Source: Alkalihalophilus pseudofirmus OF4
GTDB taxonomy: Bacteria; Bacillota; Bacilli; Bacillales; Bacillaceae_D
Reading direction: 5' to 3'
DNA: 64,000 nt
Assembly (NCBI RefSeq): GCF_000005825.2
Contig: NC_013791.2
Location: forward strand, 310,001 to 374,000
This document shows, in pieces, positions 23,929-36,823 of this stretch; the first letter of the stretch is position 1; each line of letters starts with the position of its first letter. The translations under genes were made by a program, and so were the position numbers. Under the pieces are notes generated by a model. That model was not told where the DNA came from. It ran no database searches and worked only from the letters and a program-made list of their open reading frames with translations.

Positions 23929-25470
23929 ATGAATGAATTAAATCAAGAAATGGTCGTTGTACTCGATTTTGGCGGTCAGTACAATCAATTGATTACACGT
24001 CGTATTCGTGATCTTGGCGTATACAGTGAGCTTCACTCTAACAAGCTGACAGCAGAAGAAATTAAAGAAATGAACCCAAAAGGGATTATTTTCTCTGGCG
24101 GACCTAACAGCGCGTATGTAGAAGGTGCTCCGCAAGTGGATCCTGCTATTTTTGATTTAGGCATTCCGATCTTCGGGATTTGCTACGGTATGCAATTAAT
24201 GACTCATCACTTTGGCGGTAAAGTAGAGGCTGCTAACCACCGTGAGTATGGTAAAGCATTAATTAACATTGAGAACCAATCGGATATTTTTAAAGGTCTT
24301 CCTATTGAGCAGTCTGTATGGATGAGTCATGGTGATCTAATTGTAGCACCTCCAGAAGGCTTCGTAGTCGATGCATTTAATCCTTCGTGTCCGGTAGCTG
24401 CGATGAGTAATGCTGAGCGTGGTTTCTATGGCGTGCAGTTCCACCCTGAAGTTCGTCATTCACAATTCGGTAATGAAATGCTTAAGAACTTTGTATTTGA
24501 AGTGTGTAAATGCCACGGCGAATGGTCAATGGAGAATTTCATTGAAATTGAAATGGAGAAAATTAGAGCGCAAGTCGGAAATAAAAAAGTATTATGTGCA
24601 TTAAGCGGCGGGGTTGATTCTTCAGTTGTAGCAGTACTCATCCACAAAGCAATTGGCGATCAACTAACGTGTATGTTTATTGACCATGGTCTTCTTCGTA
24701 AAGATGAAGCAGAAGGTGTTATGAAAACATTCAGTGAAGGCTTCAATATGAATGTGATTAAAATTGATGCGCAAGAGCGTTTCCTATCTAAGCTTAAAGG
24801 TGTATCTGACCCTGAACAAAAGCGCAAAATTATTGGAAATGAATTTATTTATGTATTTGAAGAAGAAACAAGCCAATTAACGGACATGGACTTCTTAGCG
24901 CAAGGAACACTTTACACTGATATTATTGAAAGTGGGACAGATACAGCACAAACGATTAAGTCTCACCATAATGTAGGCGGACTTCCTGAAGATATGAAGT
25001 TCACATTAATTGAGCCGTTAAATACGTTATTTAAAGATGAAGTACGTGAGCTTGGTTCTGAGCTTGGTATTCCAGATGAGATTGTTTGGCGTCAGCCGTT
25101 CCCAGGTCCGGGTCTTGGAATCCGTGTTCTAGGAGAAATTACAGAAGAGAAGCTTGAAATCGTTCGTGAATCAGATGCGATTTTACGTGAAGAAATTAAA
25201 AAAGCTGGGCTTGATCGTGAGATTTGGCAGTACTTCACGGCACTTCCTGATATGAGAAGTGTTGGTGTAATGGGTGATGCTCGCACGTATGATTACACAG
25301 TAGGCATCCGCGCCGTTACTTCTATTGATGGGATGACTTCTGATTGGGCTCGTATCCCGTGGGATGTACTAGAACTTATTTCAACTCGAATTGTAAATGA
25401 AGTAAAGAATGTTAACCGTGTAGTGTATGACGTTACTTCTAAGCCGCCGGCAACGATTGAGTGGGAATAA
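23929..25470 (+). CDS. guaA: GMP synthase (glutamine-hydrolysing)
   Basis: A 513-residue enzyme that aminates XMP to GMP. The N-terminal class I glutamine amidotransferase has nucleophile Cys in GICYGMQL (about 84) and the His-Glu of GVQFHPEV (about 171-173). The ATP-pyrophosphatase domain has SGGVDSS (about 225-231), and the C-terminal dimerisation domain ends in [12 protein letters not shown] 23929 has AAAGGGTGG upstream; the frame from GTG 23920 overlaps it. It lies behind a guanine riboswitch, so transcription falls when guanine is plentiful. Full length for the family. Confidence 0.96.
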   Translation: MNELNQEMVVVLDFGGQYNQLITRRIRDLGVYSELHSNKLTAEEIKEMNPKGIIFSGGPNSAYVEGAPQVDPAIFDLGIPIFGICYGMQLMTHHFGGKVEAANHREYGKALINIENQSDIFKGLPIEQSVWMSHGDLIVAPPEGFVVDAFNPSCPVAAMSNAERGFYGVQFHPEVRHSQFGNEMLKNFVFEVCKCHGEWSMENFIEIEMEKIRAQVGNKKVLCALSGGVDSSVVAVLIHKAIGDQLTCMFIDHGLLRKDEAEGVMKTFSEGFNMNVIKIDAQERFLSKLKGVSDPEQKRKIIGNEFIYVFEEETSQLTDMDFLAQGTLYTDIIESGTDTAQTIKSHHNVGGLPEDMKFTLIEPLNTLFKDEVRELGSELGIPDEIVWRQPFPGPGLGIRVLGEITEEKLEIVRESDAILREEIKKAGLDREIWQYFTALPDMRSVGVMGDARTYDYTVGIRAVTSIDGMTSDWARIPWDVLELISTRIVNEVKNVNRVVYDVTSKPPATIEWE

Positions 25471-25511
25471 ACGAACGATATTAACTGGAAATAAATTAAT
25501 GTTCGGGAATA
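25467..25511. promoter_or_regulatory. Paired PurR boxes upstream of pbuG
   Basis: Two inverted PurBox cores: CGAAC at 25472-25476 and GTTCG at 25501-25505 (in full TTAATGTTCGGGAAT), 24 bases between the cores. This spacing and orientation match the B. subtilis PurR double box, and the second lies just before the -35. The first box is less close to consensus. Confidence 0.6.
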
Positions 25512-25514
25512 GCA

Positions 25515-25543
25515 TTGACAAAATTCGACCTGATTGATAGACT
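25515..25543 (+). promoter_or_regulatory. Sigma-A promoter of pbuG
   Basis: TTGACA (25515-25520), 17 bases, TAGACT (25538-25543). Confidence 0.7.
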
Positions 25544-25567
25544 TCTTTATAGAAATAAAAGATGTCA

Positions 25568-25636
25568 TTTCGTATAACTGCAGGAATAGGGCCTGCGAGT
25601 CTCTACCAAGCTACCGTAAATAGCTTGACTACGAAA
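25568..25636 (+). ncRNA. Guanine-type purine riboswitch aptamer, pbuG leader
   Basis: P1 strands TTTCGTA / TACGAAA with junction and loops AGGGCCTGCGAGTCTCTACC, CCGTAAAT and TTGACTACG. The C of GACTACG predicts guanine or hypoxanthine binding. Confidence 0.92.
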
Positions 25637-25686
25637 AATCAGGTACTCTTCATTTGAATTGAGGGGTCATGAATTTTTTAGTGGTT

Positions 25687-25721
25687 AAGCTTTGGGTAGA
25701 TGATACTCAAAGCTTTTTTAT
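25687..25721 (+). terminator. Riboswitch-controlled terminator before pbuG
   Basis: Stem AAGCTTTG / CAAAGCTT followed by a T run, 42 bases before the pbuG start. Confidence 0.8.
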
Positions 25722-25762
25722 TTATGCGATATGACGATCACATTTGATATGGGGGAAGAGAA

Positions 25763-27064
25763 ATGGATCGTTTTTTTAAGTTCAAAGAAAGTGGAACAAC
25801 TTACAGACGAGAGTCAGTGGCCGGGGTTACGACATTCCTCGCTATGGCTTACATCTTATTTGTAAATCCGCTTATTTTAGCTGATACAGGAATGGATATG
25901 GGAGCTGTCTTTACTGCTACTGCGCTGGCTGCGGCTCTTGGTACATTAATAATGGGTGTGGTGGCCAACTACCCGATTGCCCTGGCTCCGGGGATGGGGC
26001 TTAATGCTTTCTTCGCTTATTCCGTAGTTCTTGGAATGGGGATTGACTGGCAAGTTGCGTTATTCGGTGTTTTCATGTCTGGTATCATTTTTATCTTTAT
26101 TACGGTTCTTCGTATTCGTGAGTTAATCATTAACGCGATCCCAGCAGAACTAAAATATGCAGCAGCTGCTGGTATCGGATTATTTATTGCTTTTATTGGA
26201 TTGAAAAATGCTGGAATTGTTGTTCCTTATGAAGCAACAGCGGTAACGCTTGGTGATATGATGGCAGGCCCTACATTGCTTGCTGTATTCGGTCTTGTGA
26301 TTACTGTGATCTTCATGGTTCGAGGGTTTAAAGGCGGCATTTTTTATGGAATGATTATTACATCGTTAGCTGGGATTGCAACTGGAATTATTGGAATGCC
26401 AGAACAAATTGTTGGGTCAGTTCCTAGCTTAGCGCCAACATTCGGCCAAGCATTTGCAATTGACTGGTCATCGGTTTTCACAATTCAACTTCTTGTTGTT
26501 ATTTTAACATTCTTATTTGTAGATTTCTTTGATACAGCAGGTACATTATATGCTGTAGCGAACCAAGCTGGTTTTGTAAAAGATAATAAACTGCCTCGTG
26601 CAAGTAAGGCGTTATTAGCAGATTCAAGTGCAACATCTATCGGAGCGATCCTTGGTACGTCAACAACTACAGCTTATATCGAATCATCTTCAGGTGTTGC
26701 AGCAGGAGGACGTACAGGATTTACATCAGTTGTCACTGCAGGCTTATTCTTAATCGCATTGTTCTTCTCGCCGTTACTAGCGGTGGTCACTGCTGAAGTA
26801 ACAGCGCCTGCATTAATCATCGTCGGTGTGCTGATGGCTTCCTCATTAGGATTAATTGATTGGAAAAAGTTTGAGATTGCTGTGCCGGCCTTTTTGACGG
26901 TTGTAACTATGCCTTTAACTTACAGTATTGCAACGGGGATTGCGTTAGGATTTATCATGTACCCAATTACGATGCTGTTTAAAGGGCGCGGCAAAGAAGT
27001 GCACCCGATCATGTACGGACTATTCTTTGTCTTCATTGCTTACTTCATGTTCCTAACAGAATAG
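25763..27064 (+). CDS. pbuG: Hypoxanthine/guanine permease
   Basis: A 433-residue purine permease of the NCS2 AzgA-like branch, with about 12-14 membrane helices. The N-terminal MDRFFKFKESGTTYRRESVAGVTTFLAMAYI, the ALAPGMGLNAFFAY helix and the FVDFFDTAGTLYAVANQAG and STTTAYIESSSGVAAGGRTG segments are characteristic. It imports hypoxanthine and guanine for salvage. It is preceded by PurR boxes and its own guanine riboswitch and followed by a long terminator. Confidence 0.94.
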   Translation: MDRFFKFKESGTTYRRESVAGVTTFLAMAYILFVNPLILADTGMDMGAVFTATALAAALGTLIMGVVANYPIALAPGMGLNAFFAYSVVLGMGIDWQVALFGVFMSGIIFIFITVLRIRELIINAIPAELKYAAAAGIGLFIAFIGLKNAGIVVPYEATAVTLGDMMAGPTLLAVFGLVITVIFMVRGFKGGIFYGMIITSLAGIATGIIGMPEQIVGSVPSLAPTFGQAFAIDWSSVFTIQLLVVILTFLFVDFFDTAGTLYAVANQAGFVKDNKLPRASKALLADSSATSIGAILGTSTTTAYIESSSGVAAGGRTGFTSVVTAGLFLIALFFSPLLAVVTAEVTAPALIIVGVLMASSLGLIDWKKFEIAVPAFLTVVTMPLTYSIATGIALGFIMYPITMLFKGRGKEVHPIMYGLFFVFIAYFMFLTE

Positions 27065-27070
27065 AAAATG

Positions 27071-27107
27071 AAAAGAAGGCCAAGTCGATTGACTTGGCCT
27101 TCTTTTG
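27071..27107 (+). terminator. Rho-independent terminator after pbuG
   Basis: A 16-bp perfect stem AAAAGAAGGCCAAGTC / GACTTGGCCTTCTTTT with GATT loop. Confidence 0.92.
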
Positions 27108-27437
27108 TAAATTTAGCTCTTCCTATAAGTTAGTACTGATTATTAAAAGGCATATCGTACAAACCTTTCAGGGATATTGATGTAGTTTGGTCCGTGTTGA
27201 TTCGTTTACTCATCCTTATATATACGCATCATTCTTTTATCTCTTAACTACTCTGGTTTATTCGTCACTCGTTGAAGCAAGCAACGTTAAAATATAAATG
27301 GCGCAATCATCAATAATATTAATCTATAAAGCTTGTAGTTTTTTCTTTGTTGCGTGAGGAAGAGAGTTGTTCTTTATTAAGGAGGTCAGGTCATAAATTG
27401 ATTTTACGACAAATCTCAATTATTTTTGATATTTCTA
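27108..27437. other. Gene-free upstream region of the rRNA operon
   Basis: About 330 AT-rich bases between the pbuG terminator and the first rrn promoter. No credible gene, tRNA or repeat is seen. A/T tracts close to the promoter (27400-27437) could act as an UP element. One strong AAGGAGGT at 27379 precedes a 21-codon TTG frame that ends within the promoter; this is not counted as a gene. Confidence 0.5.
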
Positions 27438-27466
27438 TTGACGCTTGTCGAAAAGGCTGGTAAAGT
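27438..27466 (+). promoter_or_regulatory. rRNA promoter P1
   Basis: TTGACG (27438-27443), 17 bases, TAAAGT (27461-27466), preceded by an A/T-rich stretch. Confidence 0.7.
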
Positions 27467-27522
27467 AGTCTCTGTTGCCAACGAAAGACAAACGGCAACG
27501 AAAAATGTTTTTAAAAAAGTTG

Positions 27523-27551
27523 TTGACTTTCAAATCTTGATTTGATAAGAT
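27523..27551 (+). promoter_or_regulatory. rRNA promoter P2
   Basis: TTGACT (27523-27528), 17 bases, TAAGAT (27546-27551), 85 bases after P1; tandem promoters are typical of Bacillus rrn operons. Confidence 0.7.
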
Positions 27552-27588
27552 AATAAAGTCGCTAACAACGACGGAAAAAAGTTCTTTG

Positions 27589-27603
27589 AAAACTGAACAA
27601 AAG
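27589..27603 (+). other. Pre-16S processing stem, 5' strand
   Basis: AAAACTGAACAAAAG is perfectly complementary over 15 bases to CTTTTGTTCAGTTTT at 29275-29289, enclosing the 16S gene. This is the expected double-stranded substrate of RNase III-type processing. The preceding GTTCTTTGAAA is the usual rrn leader element. Confidence 0.75.
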
Positions 27604-27666
27604 CCAAGCGAAATAGAGATACATGATATCTCGTCAATGAATTATTTTTGAGCTTAATCAAACACT

Positions 27667-32519
<4,853 letters not shown>

Positions 32520-32583
32520 CCAAATTATTCTTGACGTATGTTTACACATTATCTAGTTTTGAGAGAACCATCTCAATTCTATA

Positions 32584-32700
32584 GCTTGGTGGCGATAGCA
32601 AAGAGGTCACACCCGTTCCCATGCCGAACACGGTCGTTAAGCTCTTTTGCGCCGATGGTAGTTGGGGGCTTCCCCCTGTGAGAGTAGGACGTTGCCAGGC
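32584..32700 (+). rRNA. rrf: 5S ribosomal RNA
   Basis: About 117 bases with the conserved AGAGGTCACACCCGTTCCCA, CCGAACACGG, GCGCCGATGGTAGT and GTGAGAGTAGGACG. Closing helix GCTTGG / CCAGGC fixes the ends. It lies 65 bases after 23S. Confidence 0.95.
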
Positions 32701-32703
32701 GAT

Positions 32704-32734
32704 AAAGCACAATCCAATCGGGTTGTGCTTTTTA
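32704..32734 (+). terminator. rRNA operon terminator
   Basis: Stem AAAGCACAA / TTGTGCTTT (extended inside by CC/GG) with T run, directly after 5S. No tRNA genes follow. Confidence 0.88.
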
Positions 32735-32767
32735 CTTTCCTATTCATATAAGTTTGACCATGGAACC

Positions 32768-32954
32768 GGCGCAATAATGAATAAAGTAGAAACAATGGTT
32801 CCCCACAATGACGCATTTCCCACCTGAACAGACGCAATCAGCTGACATTGGCGCAATTGACGTCTCAAGTGACGCGATCATTAAAAGGATAGGCGCAATT
32901 AAGGAGTCTGCCAACGTAATAGCCGCTCGTACTGACGCAATTAGTGACCGGAGC
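32768..32954. repeat. Degenerate 21-bp tandem repeat array
   Basis: About nine units whose leading 8 bases read GRCGCAAT or close variants, starting at 32768, 32789 (degenerate), 32810, 32831, 32850, 32871, 32892, 32913 (AACGTAAT) and 32934. Seven of the eight steps are exactly 21 bases; one is 19. The remaining 13 bases of each unit vary, mostly TNANNNANNNNNN-like. Both strands stay open through most of the array because 21 is a multiple of three, giving repeats such as TDAISDR. No gene is convincing. Function unknown. Confidence 0.7.
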
Positions 32955-32997
32955 AGCTGCGCGCCTATATCAATCAAACAAGCGCTTGGACCCGGCC

Positions 32998-33029
32998 CTT
33001 CCTATCTTCCTATCTTCCTATCTTCCTCT
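32998..33029. repeat. 8-bp direct repeat (CTTCCTAT)
   Basis: Three perfect copies of CTTCCTAT and a fourth with one change (CTTCCTCT), head to tail. Located between the 21-bp array and the 3' end of a minus-strand gene; a simple-sequence tract that could vary in length by slippage. Confidence 0.8.
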
Positions 33030-33036
33030 ATATACT

Positions 33037-33363
33037 CTATGACCTCTCACCGATAATTAATTCAGAGTTATGCCTGTCCCAATACATTGGAGTTCGTTCT
33101 GGGTAATCAAAAAGATATTTAAAGTACCATGTATACAGTAAGTTATGCTGCTTTTCTAGTGTGCTGACTTCATGTGTATATTGACGTAATTCGCTCGTTA
33201 CGGAATCTCCTGCTTCATGCTTCTCTATAATTTCTCCTTTAAGCATTTCTACTCTTTCTGTCTTTATTTCAATCATTTGATAGCCTAAATAGGTCATAAC
33301 ACTAAAACAAACGACTAAAAAGAGAGTGAAGAAGATAAAGATTGGTTTAAGTTCATTAAGCAT
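33037..33363 (-). CDS. Unknown single-pass membrane protein
   Basis: A 108-residue protein with one N-terminal membrane helix (about 8-28) and a Glu/Lys-rich coiled-coil region (about 32-75), then a C-terminal part with several Tyr and Trp (LLYTWYFKYLFDYPER). It is probably anchored with the C-terminal part outside or as a cytosolic coil; orientation is uncertain. AAAGGAGG is eight bases before ATG 33363; the ATG two codons upstream is too close. No family recognised. It stands alone, pointing towards the repeat array. Confidence 0.65.
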   Translation of the reverse strand: MLNELKPIFIFFTLFLVVCFSVMTYLGYQMIEIKTERVEMLKGEIIEKHEAGDSVTSELRQYTHEVSTLEKQHNLLYTWYFKYLFDYPERTPMYWDRHNSELIIGERS

Positions 33364-33624
33364 TATCATTTCCTCCTTTCAAACAGTTACTTTTAAAACC
33401 CGTCGTTCATTGCCCGTCCGAATAATATGCAGAAGAACGAAACTGCAGGTCTTGCCATATACTATGTAACTCAGAGTTGAGGTGTCCCAAAAATAAGATG
33501 GATTGTAAGAGAACATGACTCATTTAGTTTTTTGAGTAGATAAACTGACAGAGCAATAGTGTAGCCAAGCTGTAATACGTTAAGATCTTAATAAGGAAAA
33601 TAATAGAAGGAAGGGTTGATATAT

Positions 33625-33840
33625 GTGCTTACACATTATTTAGAAGATCATTTTGGGATTTATAAGGAAGATGAGATTATTTCACCTAAGACAAATAAGA
33701 AAGTTCCTGTGCATCGAATCATTCATATGCTAGAGAAAAAAGGGAAGCTTCAGCAGGTCTCACATACGATAAAAGCTATTCAGTCTTTAGGGAGAAAAGG
33801 GGTAATCACCTATCTGTCTAAATTAATTGATCAAGAATAA
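33625..33840 (+). CDS. Hypothetical small protein (71 aa)
   Basis: A 71-residue basic protein, mostly helical, beginning LTHYLEDHFGIYKEDEIISPKTNKKVPVHRIIHMLEKKGK. It has no signal or membrane segment. GTG 33625 is preferred: GAAGGAAGG ends ten bases upstream, whereas TTG 33616 would touch that site, and the ATG at 33623 is out of frame. A terminator follows about 40 bases after the stop. The family is not recognised. Confidence 0.55.
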   Translation: MLTHYLEDHFGIYKEDEIISPKTNKKVPVHRIIHMLEKKGKLQQVSHTIKAIQSLGRKGVITYLSKLIDQE

Positions 33841-33883
33841 GGACGGAGGCAAAAGATCTCCTATATAATAGAAAGAAAAAGAA

Positions 33884-33908
33884 AGCCTCTAGATATAGAG
33901 GTTTTTTG
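33884..33908 (+). terminator. Rho-independent terminator
   Basis: Stem CCTCTA / TAGAGG (extended by AA/TT) with a four-base loop and six T. It lies only 21 bases before the threonine aldolase start. Confidence 0.8.
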
Positions 33909-33928
33909 TTTGATGGGAGAGTGTGGGT

Positions 33929-34945
33929 ATGATTGACTTAAGAAGTGATACAGTGACTAAACCAACTGCTGCGATGCGAGAGGCGATGTACCGGGCAGAA
34001 GTGGGCGATGATGTGTACAAGGAAGATCCTACGGTAAGAAGGCTAGAAGAGCTTGCTAGCCAAATGTTAGGCAAAGAGGATGCTTTGTTTGTGACGAGTG
34101 GTACTCAAGGGAATCAAATTGCTGTATTAACCCACTGTCGAAGCGGAAATGAAGTTTTGCTCGAGCAAGATTCTCATATTTTTTATTATGAGGGAGGGGC
34201 AATTTCTGCTTTTGCTGGTGTACAAACAAGAACAATCCCCGGTAACAAAGGGGAAATGGACCCTCGTCAAATTGAGCTTGCCATTCGAGGAAATGATATT
34301 CACGAACCAGAAACAGGATTGATTTGTGTAGAGAACACTCATAATCGCGCTGGGGGTGCTATTGTCTCCGCAGAAAATATGAAAGCTATTTTTGAGGTGG
34401 CAACAGCTCATGCTGTGCCTGTTCACTTAGACGGGGCAAGACTATTTAATGCGGCTGTAGCAAGTAATTGCTCCTTGAAAGAGTTCACCCAATATACGGA
34501 TACGGTTCAAGTTTGTTTATCTAAAGGCCTAGGGGCGCCGATTGGTTCGATCATTGCTGGACCGAAAGAATTTATAACGAGCGCAAGAAAGTGGAGAAAG
34601 AGGCTCGGGGGCGGATTAAGGCAGGTTGGAACGATAGCTGCTCCAGGACTTATTGCGTTAAGTGAAATGGTTGACCGTTTAAGTGAAGATCATCACCATG
34701 CAAAGATTCTAGCAGAGGGAATCGGGTCAGTGAATGGCTTGGAGGTTGTGAATACCGTAGATACTAATATTGTTTTAGTAGATGTGTCTGGTAAAAAGCT
34801 GACTTCAAATGAGTTTATCGAGAAACTGTCTGATGCAGGTGTAAAAGCTGTATCGTTTGGTCCTTCTGTAGTACGGTTTACGACACATTATGACGTGTCC
34901 AAACAGGAAATAGAAGAGGCATTAACATTCATCAACTCTATATAA
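33929..34945 (+). CDS. ltaE: Low-specificity L-threonine aldolase
   Basis: A 338-residue PLP enzyme of fold type I, with the family start MIDLRSDTVTKPTAAMREAM, the EDALFVTSGTQGNQIA segment, ENTHNRAGG, the PLP-site HLDGARLFNAAVA, and the Schiff-base Lys199 in CLSKGLGAPIGS. It splits L-threonine or L-allo-threonine to glycine and acetaldehyde, thus a glycine source close to the purine genes (glycine is consumed by PurD). ATG 33929 has GGGAGAG upstream; GTG 33923 is too close to it. No terminator follows before the MOSC gene 27 bases away. Confidence 0.92.
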   Translation: MIDLRSDTVTKPTAAMREAMYRAEVGDDVYKEDPTVRRLEELASQMLGKEDALFVTSGTQGNQIAVLTHCRSGNEVLLEQDSHIFYYEGGAISAFAGVQTRTIPGNKGEMDPRQIELAIRGNDIHEPETGLICVENTHNRAGGAIVSAENMKAIFEVATAHAVPVHLDGARLFNAAVASNCSLKEFTQYTDTVQVCLSKGLGAPIGSIIAGPKEFITSARKWRKRLGGGLRQVGTIAAPGLIALSEMVDRLSEDHHHAKILAEGIGSVNGLEVVNTVDTNIVLVDVSGKKLTSNEFIEKLSDAGVKAVSFGPSVVRFTTHYDVSKQEIEEALTFINSI

Positions 34946-34972
34946 GCATATATTTGAGAGGGGGGGAGTCAG

Positions 34973-35617
34973 ATGTCAACAACCATTCATGCGATACATA
35001 TTGGCCAGCCTAGGGAAGTGGCACATGGGAAGCAGCTAATAAAGACAAGTATTTTTAAGGAACCCACTGACCAAAGAGTTGAAATCCATGCGTTAGGAAT
35101 CAAGGGTGATACGCAATCAGACTTGGTTAACCACGGGGGCGTAGATAAAGCAATATGTGCATATTCCTACGATCGCTACCCTTTTTGGGAAGAAAGGCTA
35201 GGTCAGCCGGCCGGACATTCGGCATTTGGTGAGAATATCACTTTATATGGATGGTTAGAAGAAGAGGTACAAATAGGCGATGTATTTGAGCTTGGAACGG
35301 CTGTTGTGCAAATTAGCCAGCCGAGACATCCATGCTATAAACTCGGTATTAAGCACCAGCAGCCCAAAATGCCGTTATGGGTGAAGGAAACGGGGTACAG
35401 CGGGTTTTATTTTAGAGTGTTAAAAGAAGGGCATGCTTCAGTGGAGGATGATCTTAAACGCATTGAATCGTATTCTCATAATCCAACCGTGATGGAAGTG
35501 AATAGGTGCAGAAATAATTCTGCTGCAACCAAAGAAGACCTGACAAAAATGCTGGAAGTTAAGGAGTTAGCTTCTGAATGGGTTGAGGTATTTACAAAAA
35601 AACGAAATGAGATCTAG
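34973..35617 (+). CDS. MOSC-domain protein, YiiM/YflK type
   Basis: A 214-residue protein with the MOSC core KGDTQSDLVNHGGVDKAICAYSYDRYPFWE (about 44-73), SAFGENITLYG and ISQPRHPCYKLG, the last carrying the conserved Cys that binds a metal-sulfur or molybdenum cofactor in the family. The C-terminal 60 residues resemble the extended 3-alpha part of YiiM-like proteins. Relatives reduce N-hydroxylated purines and pyrimidines; a detoxifying role is possible but is inference. GAGGGGGGGAG precedes the ATG. Confidence 0.85.
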   Translation: MSTTIHAIHIGQPREVAHGKQLIKTSIFKEPTDQRVEIHALGIKGDTQSDLVNHGGVDKAICAYSYDRYPFWEERLGQPAGHSAFGENITLYGWLEEEVQIGDVFELGTAVVQISQPRHPCYKLGIKHQQPKMPLWVKETGYSGFYFRVLKEGHASVEDDLKRIESYSHNPTVMEVNRCRNNSAATKEDLTKMLEVKELASEWVEVFTKKRNEI

Positions 35618-35649
35618 AGAATTCTTTCCTATGAAAGAGTTCTTTTTTA
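35618..35649 (+). terminator. Rho-independent terminator after the MOSC gene
   Basis: Stem AGAATTCTTTC / GAAAGAGTTCT (one G-U pair) with four-base loop and T run. Confidence 0.8.
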
Positions 35650-35725
35650 TTTTACATAAGAGTAAATGAATGGAAATGATTGTTCAGGGCAAAATAAACC
35701 CACAACAATAGGGTAGGTGGTTATC

Positions 35726-36823
35726 ATGCCTTCAATTATGTCAATTAGTACGTATTCTCCGCCCAACGCATTAAATCAAGATACGACTACAGAGTTTGCA
35801 AGGGAGCTGTTTGGTGAGAGCTTTCAAGATATCGAGAGGCTGCTGACTGTATTTTCAAACGGGCAGATTGATGAAAGACAGTTTGCTGTGCCGATGGATT
35901 GGTTCAAGGAAGATCATTCTCTTAAGGAGAAGAATGATCTCTATATTGAACTGGCGACTAAATACGGGGCAGAAGGGATTAAGAAATGTTTAAGTAATCG
36001 GCTGTTTCTAAAAGAAGATGTGGATGTAGAAGACATTGAAGCAATTATTCTTGTGTCTAGTTCTGGTATGGCCACACCAAGTATTGATGCAAGGATTATG
36101 AATGTACTTCCTTTTTCTGCTCATACGAAGAGAATCCCTATTTGGGGATTAGGTTGTGCCGGCGGAGCGGCTGGAATCAGCCGTGCGTATGAATACTGCA
36201 GAGCTTATCCAGAATCCAATGTACTTGTTGTCTGTATAGAACTGTGCAGTTTAACGTTTCAACGTAATGACCGCTCTAAAAGCAACCTTGTCGGAACATC
36301 GTTATTTGCAGATGGCATTGCCTGTGCCTTAGTTTCGGGTGATCATTCTTCTATGATAAATAAATGTGCAAAATCTGTTCGACCGGTTATACGGGAAACC
36401 ATGAGTACGCTTATGCCTGACTCTGAAGAAGTGATGGGCTGGGATGTGAGAGATACGGGGCTGCATGTGATCTTCTCACGCGATATTCCATCTATTATTA
36501 AAAAATGGCTTAAGCCTAATGTGGATCAATTTCTAACGCAAAATAAATTAGAATACGGACAAGTTGATGCGTTTGTGGCTCACCCTGGCGGCAAAAAAGT
36601 ATTAGAAGCGTATGAAGAAACCCTTTCTATTCCGGAGTCCATGACGGCTGTTTCAAGAGAAGTATTAAAGAAGCATGGGAATATGTCATCTCCTACGGTC
36701 TTATATGTGCTTGAGGAATTTATGAAAAAAGAAATGGCACCAGGATCTTACGGGCTGATGGCGGCCCTTGGTCCTGGCTTTTGTTCAGAGTTAGTTTTAC
36801 TTCAATGGGAGGGTGTTCATTAG
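35726..36823 (+). CDS. bpsA: Type III polyketide synthase (alkylpyrone synthase, BpsA)
   Basis: A 365-residue chalcone/stilbene-synthase-fold enzyme. The catalytic triad is visible: Cys144 in GLGCAGGAAG, His286 in VAHPGG, and Asn319 in KHGNMSSPT; the C-terminal GLMAALGPGFCSEL is also typical. In B. subtilis BpsA makes long-chain triketide and tetraketide alkylpyrones from fatty acyl-CoA and malonyl-CoA. ATG 35726 has AGGTGG upstream; GTG 35717 would overlap it. The stop codon shares one base with the GTG of bpsB, so the two enzymes are translated together. Confidence 0.92.
   Translation: MPSIMSISTYSPPNALNQDTTTEFARELFGESFQDIERLLTVFSNGQIDERQFAVPMDWFKEDHSLKEKNDLYIELATKYGAEGIKKCLSNRLFLKEDVDVEDIEAIILVSSSGMATPSIDARIMNVLPFSAHTKRIPIWGLGCAGGAAGISRAYEYCRAYPESNVLVVCIELCSLTFQRNDRSKSNLVGTSLFADGIACALVSGDHSSMINKCAKSVRPVIRETMSTLMPDSEEVMGWDVRDTGLHVIFSRDIPSIIKKWLKPNVDQFLTQNKLEYGQVDAFVAHPGGKKVLEAYEETLSIPESMTAVSREVLKKHGNMSSPTVLYVLEEFMKKEMAPGSYGLMAALGPGFCSELVLLQWEGVH

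Noticed and set aside
27398-27463. 21-codon TTG frame behind AAGGAGGT
   Set aside because: It ends in the -10 box of rRNA promoter P1 and encodes nothing recognisable; the Shine-Dalgarno match is probably chance.
32808-33056. 82-codon frame with TDAISDR-like heptads in the 21-bp array (and a frame on the other strand)
   Set aside because: No ribosome binding site, and openness follows from a 21-base period without stops on either strand. Kept as repeat, not as gene.
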